A stretch of DNA of 64,000 nucleotides from the NCBI RefSeq assembly GCF_001294335.1, contig NZ_LGKG01000207.1, positions 186,001-250,000 of the forward strand. Direction: 5' to 3'. The position numbers were made by a program, and so were the translations under genes. The notes under the pieces are model-generated. The model was given only the letters and a program-made list of their open reading frames with translations, was not told where the DNA came from and did not search any database. Origin of the DNA: Streptomyces chattanoogensis. GTDB lineage: Bacteria > Actinomycetota > Actinomycetes > Streptomycetales > Streptomycetaceae. Of the stretch, positions 33,981 through 42,933 are shown one piece after another; the first letter of the stretch is position 1; each line of letters opens with the position of its first letter.

Positions 33981-34898
33981 GTGTCGACTGACAGCATGTG
34001 GAGCATCGGGGAGCTCGCCGAACATGCGGGCGTCACCGTGAAGACCGTCCGCTTCTACTCGGACCGCGGTCTGCTGCCCGAAGCCGCCCGCAGTTCCGGC
34101 GGCCACCGCCGGTACGGCCCCGAGGCGCTCGACCGGCTCCGGATGATCCGCTCGCTGCGCACCCTCGACCTGCCGGTCCCGGACGTGAGCCGGGTCCTCG
34201 ACGAGGAGGACACGCTGGAGGACGTCATCGCGGGGCAGCTGCAGGAACTCGGGTCGCAGCTGTCCGCCCTGCGCTGGCGGGAGGCCGCGCTCCAGCTGCT
34301 GCAGGACTGCACCCCCGAGGAACGCGCCGGCCGGCTGCGCCTGATCGGCGCCGTGTCCGCCCCGCCCAGCACGGCCTCGCTGGTGCGCTTCTGGCGCTGC
34401 TGGCTGCCCCCGCGGCTCCCGGCCCGGGTGGTCTCCGTATTCCTCGAACAGGCGGTCCCGCAGCCTCCCGCGGCACCGTCCCCGGCACAGGTTCTGGCCT
34501 TCGCCCGGCTGCACGCCTTCGTCTCCGGCCCCTGCTTCAGCAACGACCCCTGCCAGCCCGCGGCACACCGGCGCGACGACGGCTACCGCCCGGCGGTGCT
34601 CTACGACGGCCTCACCGAGGCGTTCGCCCTGGCCGCGCCGGAACTGCGCGCCCAGCGGCCGCCCCGCGAGGGCGAGGCGCTCGACTGCTTCGTCTCCGCG
34701 TACGCCCGCTCCTGCGGCACCCGCGACACCACCGCCTTCCGCCGCCTGCTCAGCCGCCAGCTCGCCGCGGACCCCCGTATCGACCGCTACTGGCAGCTCA
34801 CCGCAGAACTCACCGGCCCGTCGGCACCGACCCCCGGCGCCGCCCACGACTGGTTCCGCGCCGCCCTGGACACCCAGATCGCTGCTTCGGCCGCCTGA
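33981..34898 (+). CDS. MerR-family transcriptional regulator with long C-terminal domain
   Basis: 305 residues from a GTG preceded by GGGGGAGG. Residues 7-75 are the MerR winged helix: WSIGELAEHAGVTVKTVRFYSDRGLLPEAARSSGGHRRYG (read in two pieces), the canonical order of helix-turn-helix then wing. A dimerisation helix follows. The 190-residue C-terminal part is larger than in metal- or redox-sensing MerR proteins and probably forms a ligand-binding domain; it contains several Cys (CFSNDPCQP) but no clear metal site. It is divergent from the double hydrolase gene. Confidence 0.9.
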   Translation: MSTDSMWSIGELAEHAGVTVKTVRFYSDRGLLPEAARSSGGHRRYGPEALDRLRMIRSLRTLDLPVPDVSRVLDEEDTLEDVIAGQLQELGSQLSALRWREAALQLLQDCTPEERAGRLRLIGAVSAPPSTASLVRFWRCWLPPRLPARVVSVFLEQAVPQPPAAPSPAQVLAFARLHAFVSGPCFSNDPCQPAAHRRDDGYRPAVLYDGLTEAFALAAPELRAQRPPREGEALDCFVSAYARSCGTRDTTAFRRLLSRQLAADPRIDRYWQLTAELTGPSAPTPGAAHDWFRAALDTQIAASAA

Positions 34899-34931
34899 CC
34901 GGCGCGTCCCGCGCCCGCCCTCTGTCCCGGC

Positions 34932-36134
34932 TCAGCCGAACGGAATGTTCCGCCAGGGACTGTCCGGGTCGAGGGTGAGCAGCTGGTGCCAGCGCACGGT
35001 GGTGCGGTAGACCTCGCCGAACTCGTCGTCGTCGCCCCACAGCACCCGGGCGAGGCTGTAAGCCGCCGAGTAGTCCTCCCAGGAGCCATAGGCCTCACGG
35101 CACAGCGCACCGAACTCCGGCACGGTCTCGGTCAGGAAGTCCGTATCGCAGAAGCGCGCGCCGACGCACACCCGGATGACCGTGATACCGCGGCAGAAGT
35201 CCCAGGCGGCGAGGGTGTGCACCATGCCGTCCGGCGGCAGCACACCGTCGGCGCGGAAGCGTTCCTCGTAACGCCGGATCCGCGCGATGGCCTCCTGGGC
35301 CTGCCGGACGTCCACGCCCGCGTCCTGCGCCAGCTTGGCCGTGGCTTGATACCACTGGTAGATGTGGCCCGGTTCGAAGGCCTCCCCAGGCTCGAGGCCG
35401 AAATCGACGATCGCCTTGCGCGCGAGGAGGGCGGCTTCCACCTCGTGCGGGACGTAGCGGGTGCGGTAGAGGCTCTCGATCGCCTCGTCCGCTTCGGCGG
35501 GTGAGGTCACCCCCCAGTCCCTGCGAAGGATGTTGAGGTCGCCGAGATAGTCGGTGTACGCGTCCCGGACGCCGTTCCACGGGGTTCGGTTGCGCAGGGC
35601 GAGGGGCGCGCTGCAGGCGAGCGCGTGCGCGACCGGGCCGTCGAGCGGGCCGGCGGCATCGGTCAGCAGCAGCTCGCCGCGTTCCGGCGGCGGTACGGCC
35701 TCCTTGCCGATGCGCGCCCATGCGACGCGGTCCGGGTGCGGGAAGCGCATACCGCTGGGCGACCCCGGGTTGACCTCGATCACGACCTTCTCGGAGTCGC
35801 CGAACCACTCCGCGAGGGTCTTCAGCACGACGCGGTCCACGACCACGTCGGAGCGGCGGGGCACCATGTCCCCCCGGGTGCGGACCTCCAGCGTCCTGAT
35901 GCCCGGCGGGTCACCCGGCCGCTCGGCGTACACGTGGTGCACCGTGTCCGGGTCCTCGTCCGTGAGCTCTTGGTCCATGTCGAGGAGGAGCTCGTTCTCC
36001 GCGAGGATCCGCAGATAGCCCTGGGTGTCCCCGCGCTCCTTGGCTTCGTACAACTGACGCTCGATCACCGTCGGCAGCCACCGATCCTGTGCCCCGGTCC
36101 GAGCGGCCCCCGCGCCCCACCCGTATATCCCCAT
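34932..36134 (-). CDS. DUF1266-type protein of unknown function
   Basis: 400 residues. The C-terminal third carries the pattern I associate with DUF1266: VHTLAAWDFCRGITVIRVCVGARFCD read in pieces, then AYGSWEDYSAAYSLARVLWGDDDEFG, where an early A-W-D/R and a late SWxxYxxxYxxGRxxW motif are conserved. Residues 20-60 (QLYEAKERGDTQGYLRIL) resemble the opening of SseB-like modules. No signal peptide or membrane helix. DUF1266 proteins often stand near polymorphic-toxin or immunity genes, but no toxin is identifiable here. Single gene, divergent from the next. Confidence 0.6.
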   Translation of the reverse strand: MGIYGWGAGAARTGAQDRWLPTVIERQLYEAKERGDTQGYLRILAENELLLDMDQELTDEDPDTVHHVYAERPGDPPGIRTLEVRTRGDMVPRRSDVVVDRVVLKTLAEWFGDSEKVVIEVNPGSPSGMRFPHPDRVAWARIGKEAVPPPERGELLLTDAAGPLDGPVAHALACSAPLALRNRTPWNGVRDAYTDYLGDLNILRRDWGVTSPAEADEAIESLYRTRYVPHEVEAALLARKAIVDFGLEPGEAFEPGHIYQWYQATAKLAQDAGVDVRQAQEAIARIRRYEERFRADGVLPPDGMVHTLAAWDFCRGITVIRVCVGARFCDTDFLTETVPEFGALCREAYGSWEDYSAAYSLARVLWGDDDEFGEVYRTTVRWHQLLTLDPDSPWRNIPFG

Positions 36135-36253
36135 GGGCCTCGACCCTACCCTGCGCCGCGCGGCTCCTACGGGCGCCTCCGTCTCCGTGAACGACCCTGG
36201 TCACGCACCCTTTAGGCTGCGGGGACCGCTGGCCCCGGGCGGGCGTAGGGAGG

Positions 36254-36907
36254 GTGCGGGTGCTGATCGTTGATGCCGTACTGGAGACTTTCGATGCCGC
36301 TGAGTTCGTGCAGTGGCCTGTTGCCGACGTGCCCGCCCACCGGCTCCTCGCCCTTTCCGGCCGGCTCTCGCCGCTGGAGGTCGGTGTGGCGATGGCGACG
36401 CTGGCCGATTACAACTCCGATTCTTCGGACCGTGACGGCGCGGTGGTGGACGGCAGCGCGCTCGTTCGCCGCCTGGTCGAGGCCGAATGCGTCATCGCGC
36501 CGGGCGGCTTGCGTGTTCGGGACACCGGTAGCGGCGTTACCGTCGCTCCGGGGTGCTGTTGTGGTCTGGAGGACTGGCGCGAATGGCTCGGCCTCGTGGA
36601 CGGCGACGTTCCCTGGCTCGGCCACGATCCGTCACCGCGTATGGAGTGTGTCGGCCGAGTCGTCAGGTTGTGGCCCGATGGCGGGGATTCGACGGATTCG
36701 ACGGAGACGCCCCAAGGGCCGCCCATCGAAATCCCGGCGGATTGCCTGACGGGAATTCTCCGGACCGTGCAGGATGAACTGAGCGGTTTCCTTGCGCTCG
36801 TCGAGCGGTGGGCCGACCGGCATGTTCCCGGCCTTGCCCCTGCCCTTGCCACCAAGCTCGACGAGGATCTGGATATCGGCGCTCCGCTGCTCAAGGGTGG
36901 GTCTTGA
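36254..36907 (+). CDS. Hypothetical protein
   Basis: 217 residues with good third-position GC bias up to about codon 150, less after. The protein starts MRVLIVDAVLETFDAAEF and has an internal Cys cluster (GCCCGLEDW) before a Trp-rich stretch (WREWLGLVDGDVPWLG). No family is recognised, and there is no signal peptide or transmembrane segment. Its last 17 bases overlap the 3' end of the convergent gene at 36891. The size and acidic, Trp-rich character would suit an immunity-type or regulatory protein, but nothing shows it. Confidence 0.6.
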   Translation: MRVLIVDAVLETFDAAEFVQWPVADVPAHRLLALSGRLSPLEVGVAMATLADYNSDSSDRDGAVVDGSALVRRLVEAECVIAPGGLRVRDTGSGVTVAPGCCCGLEDWREWLGLVDGDVPWLGHDPSPRMECVGRVVRLWPDGGDSTDSTETPQGPPIEIPADCLTGILRTVQDELSGFLALVERWADRHVPGLAPALATKLDEDLDIGAPLLKGGS

Positions 36908-37685
36908 ACCACCCTTGCCGAATGAGGCGGTCCACCGCCCGGTCGAGCATGGCCCGGCCCTCACCGGGATGCCACCAGAAGGACCAGTTGACGGAAATCG
37001 TCATTTTGATGATCTCGTCGCACTCGAGCCCATCGGGACAAACGGTGCCGGTGGATTTGTCCACGCGCAGCAGGAACGGATACCACACCATGTGCTCCGG
37101 CACTGTCACCCATATGTGGCCGTGTGCACGTTCAAGGGGGACCAGAACGCGACGCACCTTGTTGTCGTGGTCATCGATGCGCAATTCCTTGTTCGTGAGG
37201 TGCCGGTCGGGCTCGGGCAGCCGGGCCCAGGTGTGGTCCACACGCATCTCCTCCCACGCCAGGCGCGCGCCTTCGGGCGCCTCGCACGGGTCGTCGAGTA
37301 CGCGGTCGACGAGGGTGAGCATCGACTGCTCGTCCAGCGTCACGGCCTCCATGACCTGGGGGTCCACGTAAGTTGAGCGGGCGTCGGGCGGCGACTGAGG
37401 CATCTTCAGAAACCAGTTCCACCGCGGCGGACAGCCACCGGCCGGCCAGTCGAATTCGTCCAACCAGTTTCTGGTCACTCCGAACGACATCGGCCTGATG
37501 AGCCCCGCACAGAGCTCTGTCAGCGCCCGGACCGCGTGGTGAGCGGTCATGCGCTCCCGCTCGATCGGATTCAGGTCGGGCAGGGAACCCCACTGGAATC
37601 CGTGCTCCAGGACAACCGTCAGGCTGTCATTGAAGATGTAGTGCTCGGTCGACTCTGGCCGCTCCGACGGCCTCGTGTCCCTCAT
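36891..37685 (-). CDS. Hypothetical protein
   Basis: 264 residues from the ATG at 37685 (a TTG at 37694 is also in frame). It contains many Trp and His (PPRWNWFLKM, NWSFWWHPGEGRAM) and an acidic middle. No family is recognised and no export signal is seen. The base composition is slightly less GC-rich than that of its neighbours. It follows the small gene at 37695-38081 almost directly on the same strand, so DUF72, the small gene and this gene may be one transcript. Its end overlaps the convergent gene by 17 bases. Confidence 0.6.
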   Translation of the reverse strand: MRDTRPSERPESTEHYIFNDSLTVVLEHGFQWGSLPDLNPIERERMTAHHAVRALTELCAGLIRPMSFGVTRNWLDEFDWPAGGCPPRWNWFLKMPQSPPDARSTYVDPQVMEAVTLDEQSMLTLVDRVLDDPCEAPEGARLAWEEMRVDHTWARLPEPDRHLTNKELRIDDHDNKVRRVLVPLERAHGHIWVTVPEHMVWYPFLLRVDKSTGTVCPDGLECDEIIKMTISVNWSFWWHPGEGRAMLDRAVDRLIRQGWFKTHP

Positions 37686-37694
37686 GGCCGTCAA

Positions 37695-38081
37695 TTATGC
37701 GGCAGGGAGCGGAATCGCCCCCTCGGCCTCCGCACGGACATCACGAATCGGGAATGCGGTGGGCGAAGACCGCACGGCACAGTATTCCGGGAGGGTTTCC
37801 CAGGGGCACAGGGCCCAGGCGACGGCCTCGCCCCGACCGATGTACGAGGGGTCCAGGTCGAAGGTGACCCGGGTTCCGTGCTGTTCGGGTGCCGTGAACT
37901 CTTCCCAGGTGTCGATCGGCGTCGCATCCTGCACCGTGCATCCGAGGTCGGGTGCGATCTCCACGCTGATCCGTCCATGGGTGCCGTCGTCATGGGTGCA
38001 GCGCGTTCCACACCACCGATTGCAGCACCTCGGTCGGAAGCCCGGGGCTGTCGCGCCCGACCCGATGTCCTCGATCAGCAT
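37695..38081 (-). CDS. Small hypothetical protein coupled to DUF72
   Basis: 128 residues from an ATG at 38081 that lies within the last codons of the DUF72 gene (stop 38075-38077), the arrangement of a coupled start. Residues 15-35 are Cys-rich (RCCNRWCGTRC); the rest (for example RVTFDLDPSYIGRGEAVAWA, WETLPEYCAV) reads as a normal soluble protein. No family is recognised. The first 20 residues look less natural than the remainder, so the true start could be further in. Confidence 0.5.
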   Translation of the reverse strand: MLIEDIGSGATAPGFRPRCCNRWCGTRCTHDDGTHGRISVEIAPDLGCTVQDATPIDTWEEFTAPEQHGTRVTFDLDPSYIGRGEAVAWALCPWETLPEYCAVRSSPTAFPIRDVRAEAEGAIPLPAA

Positions 38082-38836
38082 CCCGACGGCACCCGACTCA
38101 CGGAACGCCCCAAAGCCCCCACCGCGCGGGCGAATGCCGTGGCATCGAGGACGGCCGCCCCGCCCGGGTCGTTGTTGAAGTAGGTGAAGACGTCGGACCG
38201 GTCCGGCCAGGTGTCGGCGATCCGGTGCACCCAGGTGGTGAGGGCCTGCCGTCCGTAGCGTGGCCAGGGTTCCGCGCGGCCTTCGTGGAAGCGCAGATAG
38301 CCCCAGTCGGTGGTCCGCCAGAGGGGCGTCACCGGCCGGGAGGCGCGGTCGGCCCAGCACAGTGCGGCGCCTCGCTGCTCCAGCACCGTACGGATGTCCG
38401 CGGTCCACCACGAGTCGTGGCGGGGCTCGACGGCCACGCGCGTACCGGCGGGAAAGCAGCCGAGGCAGGCGTCCAGCAGCCCGGCGTCGGCGTGGAGTGT
38501 GGGTGGCAGTTGGAGCAGGACGGGGCCGAGGCGGGGGCCCAGGCCGGCGGCGTGGGACATCAGACGTCCGACCGGCTCCTGCGGGTCGCGCAGCCGCTTG
38601 ATGTGGGTCAGATAGCGGCTGGCCTTGACGGCCATCACGAAGCCCGCCGGGGTCCGGTCCCGCCAGTCGGCGAAGGTCTTCTCCTCGGGCAGCCGGTAGA
38701 ACGCGGCGTTGCTCTCGACGGTGGCGAACCGCTCCGCGTACTCCTCGAGCCACAGCCGCTGCGGCCGGTCCTGCGGGTAGAGGACGCCGCGCCAGTCCTT
38801 GTACTGCCAGCCGGAGGTTCCCACGAGGATGGTCAT
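38075..38836 (-). CDS. DUF72 (YecE-like TIM-barrel) protein
   Basis: 253 residues. Landmarks of the family: the N-terminal ILVGTSGWQYKDWRGVLYP, FATVESNAAFYRLPEEKTFADW, GPVLLQLPPTLHADA, VAVEPRHDSWW and YFNNDPGG near the C-terminus. DUF72 proteins adopt a TIM-barrel fold and are widespread, but their reaction is not established; a nuclease- or isomerase-like role has been suggested from structure. Upstream on the same strand is the conservon, separated by about 100 bases; downstream are two unknown genes probably on its transcript. Confidence 0.9.
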   Translation of the reverse strand: MTILVGTSGWQYKDWRGVLYPQDRPQRLWLEEYAERFATVESNAAFYRLPEEKTFADWRDRTPAGFVMAVKASRYLTHIKRLRDPQEPVGRLMSHAAGLGPRLGPVLLQLPPTLHADAGLLDACLGCFPAGTRVAVEPRHDSWWTADIRTVLEQRGAALCWADRASRPVTPLWRTTDWGYLRFHEGRAEPWPRYGRQALTTWVHRIADTWPDRSDVFTYFNNDPGGAAVLDATAFARAVGALGRSVSRVPSGC

Positions 38837-38935
38837 GCCGGATCCGTCCCCGTCACCGGGAACGTTCTACCGGCCACCGCCGGGGATCCCCTCGCCCCGC
38901 CGTACGTCCGCGTCGGCGCGAGGGGCCCGTGGGCG

Positions 38936-39541
38936 TCAGACCGAAGCGGTGGTTTTCTCCGCTCCGGCGATGAGCAGGTCGAGCAGCGAGAGCAGGGCGC
39001 CGCGGACGTCCTCGCGGGAACGGGCGTCCAGCATGAGGAGGGGCGTGCCCGGGTCCTTCAGGTGCAGGGCCGCCCTGATCTGCTCGGCGGTGTACTGCTG
39101 TTCGCCGTCGAAGCAGTTCGCGCCGACGACGAACGGCAGCCCGCGGTTCTCGAAGAAGTCGACGGCGGGGAAGCTGCGGTCCAGCCGGCGCGTATCGACG
39201 AGGACGATCGCGCCGAGCGCCCCGGCCAGCAGGTCGTCCCACATGAACCAGAAGCGCTCCTGGCCCGGTGTGCCGAAGAGGTAGAGGACCACTCCGGCGT
39301 CGGTGAGGGTGATACGGCCGAAGTCCATCGCGACGGTGGTCGCCGTCTTGGACTCGATGCCGTCGAGATCGTCGACGCCGACACCGGCGGCGGTCAGCCG
39401 CTCCTCGGTGCGCAGCGGCTCGATTTCGGAGACCGCTTCGACCAGGGTCGTCTTGCCGACGCCGAATCCACCGGCGATCAGGATCTTGACGGGGGATTCG
39501 GCCTGCGCGTCTGCGTCGTATCCGGGGTCATATCCGGGCAA
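38936..39541 (-). CDS. cvnD: Conservon GTPase CvnD
   Basis: 201 residues, small Ras/MglA-like GTPase of the Streptomyces conservons. P-loop GGFGVGKTT, switch II/G3 region YLFGTPGQERFWFMWDDL, and VVGANCFD in place of the NKxD motif, as usual for CvnD. It overlaps the end of cvnC by 14 bases. Conservon proteins CvnA-D form a membrane-associated complex that resembles a eukaryotic G-protein-coupled system and influences development and antibiotic production. A P450 gene (cvnE/F), often present in such loci, is absent here: DUF72 follows. Confidence 0.93.
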   Translation of the reverse strand: MPGYDPGYDADAQAESPVKILIAGGFGVGKTTLVEAVSEIEPLRTEERLTAAGVGVDDLDGIESKTATTVAMDFGRITLTDAGVVLYLFGTPGQERFWFMWDDLLAGALGAIVLVDTRRLDRSFPAVDFFENRGLPFVVGANCFDGEQQYTAEQIRAALHLKDPGTPLLMLDARSREDVRGALLSLLDLLIAGAEKTTASV

Positions 39542-39893
39542 GGTTGTCCCTGATTTTCATGAGCAGGTGGACGTTGGATGTTTCGGCCGCTTCCAGGGGC
39601 GGCCGGTGATGGATCAGACCACGGTCCGCCAGCTCGCTGAGCAGGACCGTCATCGGGGTGAGGCGCATCCGCATACGGGCGGCGATCTCGGCGACGGCCC
39701 GCCCGTTGGGCGGCTGGCACATGGCGAGAATGGCCTGCCATTCGGTGGAGAGGCTGCCGTCGGCATCCGCCGCCACCGTCGCTGTGATCAAGGTGTCCAT
39801 GGTCAGGGCGGTGCGGGGCGCGGTTGTCCGCCCGTCGGTGAGGGCGTACAACCGCGTTCGGCGCCGGCGTCCGGGCTGCGGATCGGCCGTCAT
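39528..39893 (-). CDS. cvnC: Conservon DUF742 protein CvnC
   Basis: 121 residues from the ATG at 39893, which overlaps the cvnB stop (ATGA). DUF742 features: RRRTRLYALTDGRT near the N-terminus, then a winged-helix-like part, EWQAILAMCQPPNGRAVAEIAA and LTPMTVLLSELADRGLI, and the family ending NVHLLMKIRDNLARI (usual form LL..VL.GLR.L). The domain probably binds the other conservon proteins rather than DNA. Confidence 0.92.
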   Translation of the reverse strand: MTADPQPGRRRRTRLYALTDGRTTAPRTALTMDTLITATVAADADGSLSTEWQAILAMCQPPNGRAVAEIAARMRMRLTPMTVLLSELADRGLIHHRPPLEAAETSNVHLLMKIRDNLARI

Positions 39894-40291
39894 GACGACT
39901 GCGGCGCCCGCGTGCGCTCCGGGGTGCCGAGCCACTCACCGAGCGCCTGCGACGCCCGCACCACCTCGCCGCCCAGCTCTCCGAGCCGTGCCTTGCGCGA
40001 GGTCGCGACGATGAGCGTGCTGCCCTCCCCGCAGCCGACGATGCAGAGATAGCGGTCGTCCATCTCCACCAGCTGGCGGATCACCCGGCCGCCGCCGACC
40101 TCCCTGGATATCGCCTTCATGGTGGCCGCGATGCCGGAGGACGCCGCGGCTATCCGCTCCGCCTGGTCCCGTTCCAGCTGGTAGGCGCTGAGCTTGATCC
40201 CGTCGTTGGACAGCAGCACGGCCCCTTCGATGCCGGCGATCCTGCTCAGGTGGTTGTCCAGAATGCTGTAGATCATGTCGTTCGTCGTCAT
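39890..40291 (-). CDS. cvnB: Conservon roadblock/LC7 protein CvnB
   Basis: 133 residues. Roadblock fold: LDNHLSRIAGIEGAVLLSNDG (helix 1 and strand 1), AERIAAASSGIAATMKAIS, then RQLVEMDDRYLCIVGCGEGSTLIVAT. MglB-type roadblock proteins act on the GTPase partner, here CvnD. The ATG overlaps the end of cvnA (40288) and the stop overlaps cvnC, so the four genes are tightly coupled. Confidence 0.93.
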   Translation of the reverse strand: MTTNDMIYSILDNHLSRIAGIEGAVLLSNDGIKLSAYQLERDQAERIAAASSGIAATMKAISREVGGGRVIRQLVEMDDRYLCIVGCGEGSTLIVATSRKARLGELGGEVVRASQALGEWLGTPERTRAPQSS

Positions 40292-42660
40292 GGCTGGTCC
40301 TGTCGGAGCTCAATTTCCACGGTCTCGGTGCCCTGCTCGTAATCCGACCAGGCGTCGGCCACCTCTTCGGGCGTCTCCGTGTCCGCGCGGACCGGTTCCG
40401 GGGCGCGCTGTTCGCGGAGCTGCTCGGCGATATGTGTCTGCGGTACGCGTTCCGGCAGCGGCGGCGGGGCGGAGCCGTCCCGGGGCACGGTGCGGACCGC
40501 CGCCCGCGGCTCGGCCGGCTGACGGCGCGGCAGCCCGGCCGCGGTGGGGACGGGGTCGGCGGGCGGGTGGGAGCGGGCATGGAGGACGAGGCCGGGCTTG
40601 CGCTCGTCCGGGCGCTGCGGCGCGGGGGTGCGCGGCGCCGGTCCGGCCGCGGGCGTCTCGGCGCGTACCGGGTGCTTCTCGGTCGTCACCGGGTGCTTCT
40701 CGGCCGGTACGAGATGCTCCTCGGGGATGATCACGATCGCGGCCGTGCCGCCGAAGGTCGAGCGGCGCAGGGTGACCCTGGCCTGGAGCTGGTCGGCGAG
40801 GTGGCCGACCACGAAGAGGCCGAGCCGGTGGGCGTTCTCGGCCAGGACGGCGTACGGCGGGGCGGCGTGCAGCCGGGCGTTCATCTCCTCGTAGCGCTCG
40901 GGCGCCACGCGCGGGCCGCGGTCCTCGATCTCCACCGACAGTCCGTCCGTGACGAGTTCGGCCCGGATGGCGACCTTCGACGCCGGCGGGGAGAACCGCG
41001 TCGCATTGTCCAGCAGCTCCGCGAGGAGGTGGCTGATCGCGCTGATCACCCGGGGCTCCACGCTGACCTCGTCCAGGGCGACCCGTTCGATCCGCCGGAA
41101 GTCCTCGACCTCCGCGGCGGCCTCCCGCAGCAGGTCCGCGACGCGCATGGGTTCGCTGTGCGGGTCGGGGATCTCGCCGCCGGAGAGGATCAGCAGGTTC
41201 TCGATCTGACGCCGCATACCCACCGTCAGCTGATCGGACTTCATCAGCTGGGCGAGCAGCGCCTCGTCGTGGCCGAAGGTGTCCTCGAGGTCCTCGGTCA
41301 GGCTGAGCTGGCGGCTGACCAGGTTTCCGGTACGGGAGGCAATACCAGCGGTGAACATCCCGAAGCCGCGCCGCTCGTCGGACAGCTGCCGGTGCCCGTC
41401 GACGGAGACGGCGACGACGCGGGCGAACGCGTCGCTGATGCGTCCGACTTCGTCCTTTTCGTGCCGGGGCTGGGGCAGCATGTCGGCGTCGACGGACTGT
41501 CCGCGCTGGAGCCGGTCCACGATGCCGGGCAGCGTCTCCTCGGCGACCGTCACCGTGCGTTCGTGCAGCAGCGCCAGGCGGCGCAGCACGGTACGGGTGG
41601 TGAACACGACGACGCCCCCGACGAGCACCAGGCCGGCGGCGCTTCCCGCGACCAGCCAGAAGACCTCGGTATCGAGGTCGTCGGCCGTGACGTCGGCGTG
41701 CTCGAGCACCGCGCGCAGCCGGTCGCCGTTGAGCGCGGCCAGCTCCGGGACGAGCTTTTCGTACGCGGCCGGCCAGCCGCGCACCGCGTGCGGCAGGGCG
41801 ACGCCGCCCGGGATGTCCCGGTGGTCGGACAGGGCCGCGTTCTCGATGCCGGTCTTGGTCTTCCACGCGTCCGAGGAGGCGATGCGTGCGTAGGCCTTCC
41901 GGCCGTCCGCGGGCAGATACGGAACGACCGATGTGCCGTACAGGAAGCGGTGGGCGCCCACGGCGTTGGTGAGCTCGCCGAACTTCCCGCTGCTCAGCTT
42001 TCCGGCCGGGCCGGCGGACGCGAGGATCGTGTCCTCGTGCGCGAGGACCTCCGATGCGGCGAGCAGGGCGACCACCGGCCGGCTCTCCTGCGTGAGCGTC
42101 GCATCGTCCATGTTGCTGAACTGCTGGTAGGTGCGGATGATCCGGCCGATGACGCCCGTGTAGTAGCCGGTGGTGCCGTCCGCGGTGCCGCTGCGGGCGT
42201 CCGTGCGCTCGCGGTAGGCGTCCAGGTCGTCGAGCTGTTTCCGCACCTCGCGGGTGTAGCGGTCCACCTGGTCGGTCGACCGGTCGTCGTCGGCGTCGGC
42301 CGCCCGCCGGAACGCCGCCACGGCGCGGTCGGTGGCCGCGCGCCGACGGCTCAGATCGGCCCGCGACACCGGCGCTCCGGCCCACCGCGCGGCGGCCATG
42401 GTGCGCTCGGCCTGCAGCTCGGCCATGAGGTCGTACAGGGGTCTGCCGATCCGCTGACCGTCCGCCACATCGGCACGCAGGTGCGAGGACTGCTCCAGCA
42501 GCCGGTCGGCGGTGACGAAGACTTGGGCGCCCATCGCCACGGTGGGCACGGCCGCCAGCCAGATGAGCAGGGTCCGCAGGCGCACGGCACGCCGTCGGCG
42601 GGTTCTTGTGGGGGCTGTTCGGCCTTCGGGCGGTGGGCCTTCAGGGTCTGTGGAAGTCAT
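40288..42660 (-). CDS. cvnA: Conservon sensor-kinase-like protein CvnA
   Basis: 790 residues from the ATG at 42660 (GAGGAC upstream). A membrane helix near residues 29-48 precedes an extracytoplasmic nitrate-sensing (NIT)-type all-helical domain (60-300: MAELQAERTMAAARWAG, YYTGVIGRIIRTYQQFSN). A second helix (about 330-350) leads into a HAMP-like region and a histidine-kinase-type ATPase domain (HLLAELLDNATRFSPP is the N box; VEIEDRGPRVAPE the G1 box; GLFVVGHLADQL the G2 region). The phospho-accepting His box is not obvious, as is typical of CvnA. A Pro-rich disordered tail (640-790) includes a short KHPV repeat. It is the first gene of cvnABCD. Confidence 0.92.
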   Translation of the reverse strand: MTSTDPEGPPPEGRTAPTRTRRRRAVRLRTLLIWLAAVPTVAMGAQVFVTADRLLEQSSHLRADVADGQRIGRPLYDLMAELQAERTMAAARWAGAPVSRADLSRRRAATDRAVAAFRRAADADDDRSTDQVDRYTREVRKQLDDLDAYRERTDARSGTADGTTGYYTGVIGRIIRTYQQFSNMDDATLTQESRPVVALLAASEVLAHEDTILASAGPAGKLSSGKFGELTNAVGAHRFLYGTSVVPYLPADGRKAYARIASSDAWKTKTGIENAALSDHRDIPGGVALPHAVRGWPAAYEKLVPELAALNGDRLRAVLEHADVTADDLDTEVFWLVAGSAAGLVLVGGVVVFTTRTVLRRLALLHERTVTVAEETLPGIVDRLQRGQSVDADMLPQPRHEKDEVGRISDAFARVVAVSVDGHRQLSDERRGFGMFTAGIASRTGNLVSRQLSLTEDLEDTFGHDEALLAQLMKSDQLTVGMRRQIENLLILSGGEIPDPHSEPMRVADLLREAAAEVEDFRRIERVALDEVSVEPRVISAISHLLAELLDNATRFSPPASKVAIRAELVTDGLSVEIEDRGPRVAPERYEEMNARLHAAPPYAVLAENAHRLGLFVVGHLADQLQARVTLRRSTFGGTAAIVIIPEEHLVPAEKHPVTTEKHPVRAETPAAGPAPRTPAPQRPDERKPGLVLHARSHPPADPVPTAAGLPRRQPAEPRAAVRTVPRDGSAPPPLPERVPQTHIAEQLREQRAPEPVRADTETPEEVADAWSDYEQGTETVEIELRQDQP

Positions 42661-42933
42661 CAGTCCTCGTGGGCGGAGACAAGGGAGATAAAGGGGACAA
42701 GGGGGAAGAAGACCGACCGCCGGTTCGGCCCTTTCTCCCGGGCAGGCAGAGGGGACCGGTCCGGCATCGGCATGCCGTGGGGGGTGCCGATCATAACCAG
42801 CCATGCCGAGAAAAGCAGAGGTTGCCGCTGTGATTACTGCGTGGTAAAGGCCCCTGGGAGAAGGGCTGTCGGCAGTCCCCGGTGTGGTCGACGCGCCGTC
42901 CTTCTCCGGCGCCGGGGGGCGGGTGACATCCGG

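Noticed and set aside
38836..38935. P450 gene (cvnE) expected after cvnD
   Set aside because: Only about 100 non-coding bases separate cvnD from the DUF72 gene; no P450 motif is present.
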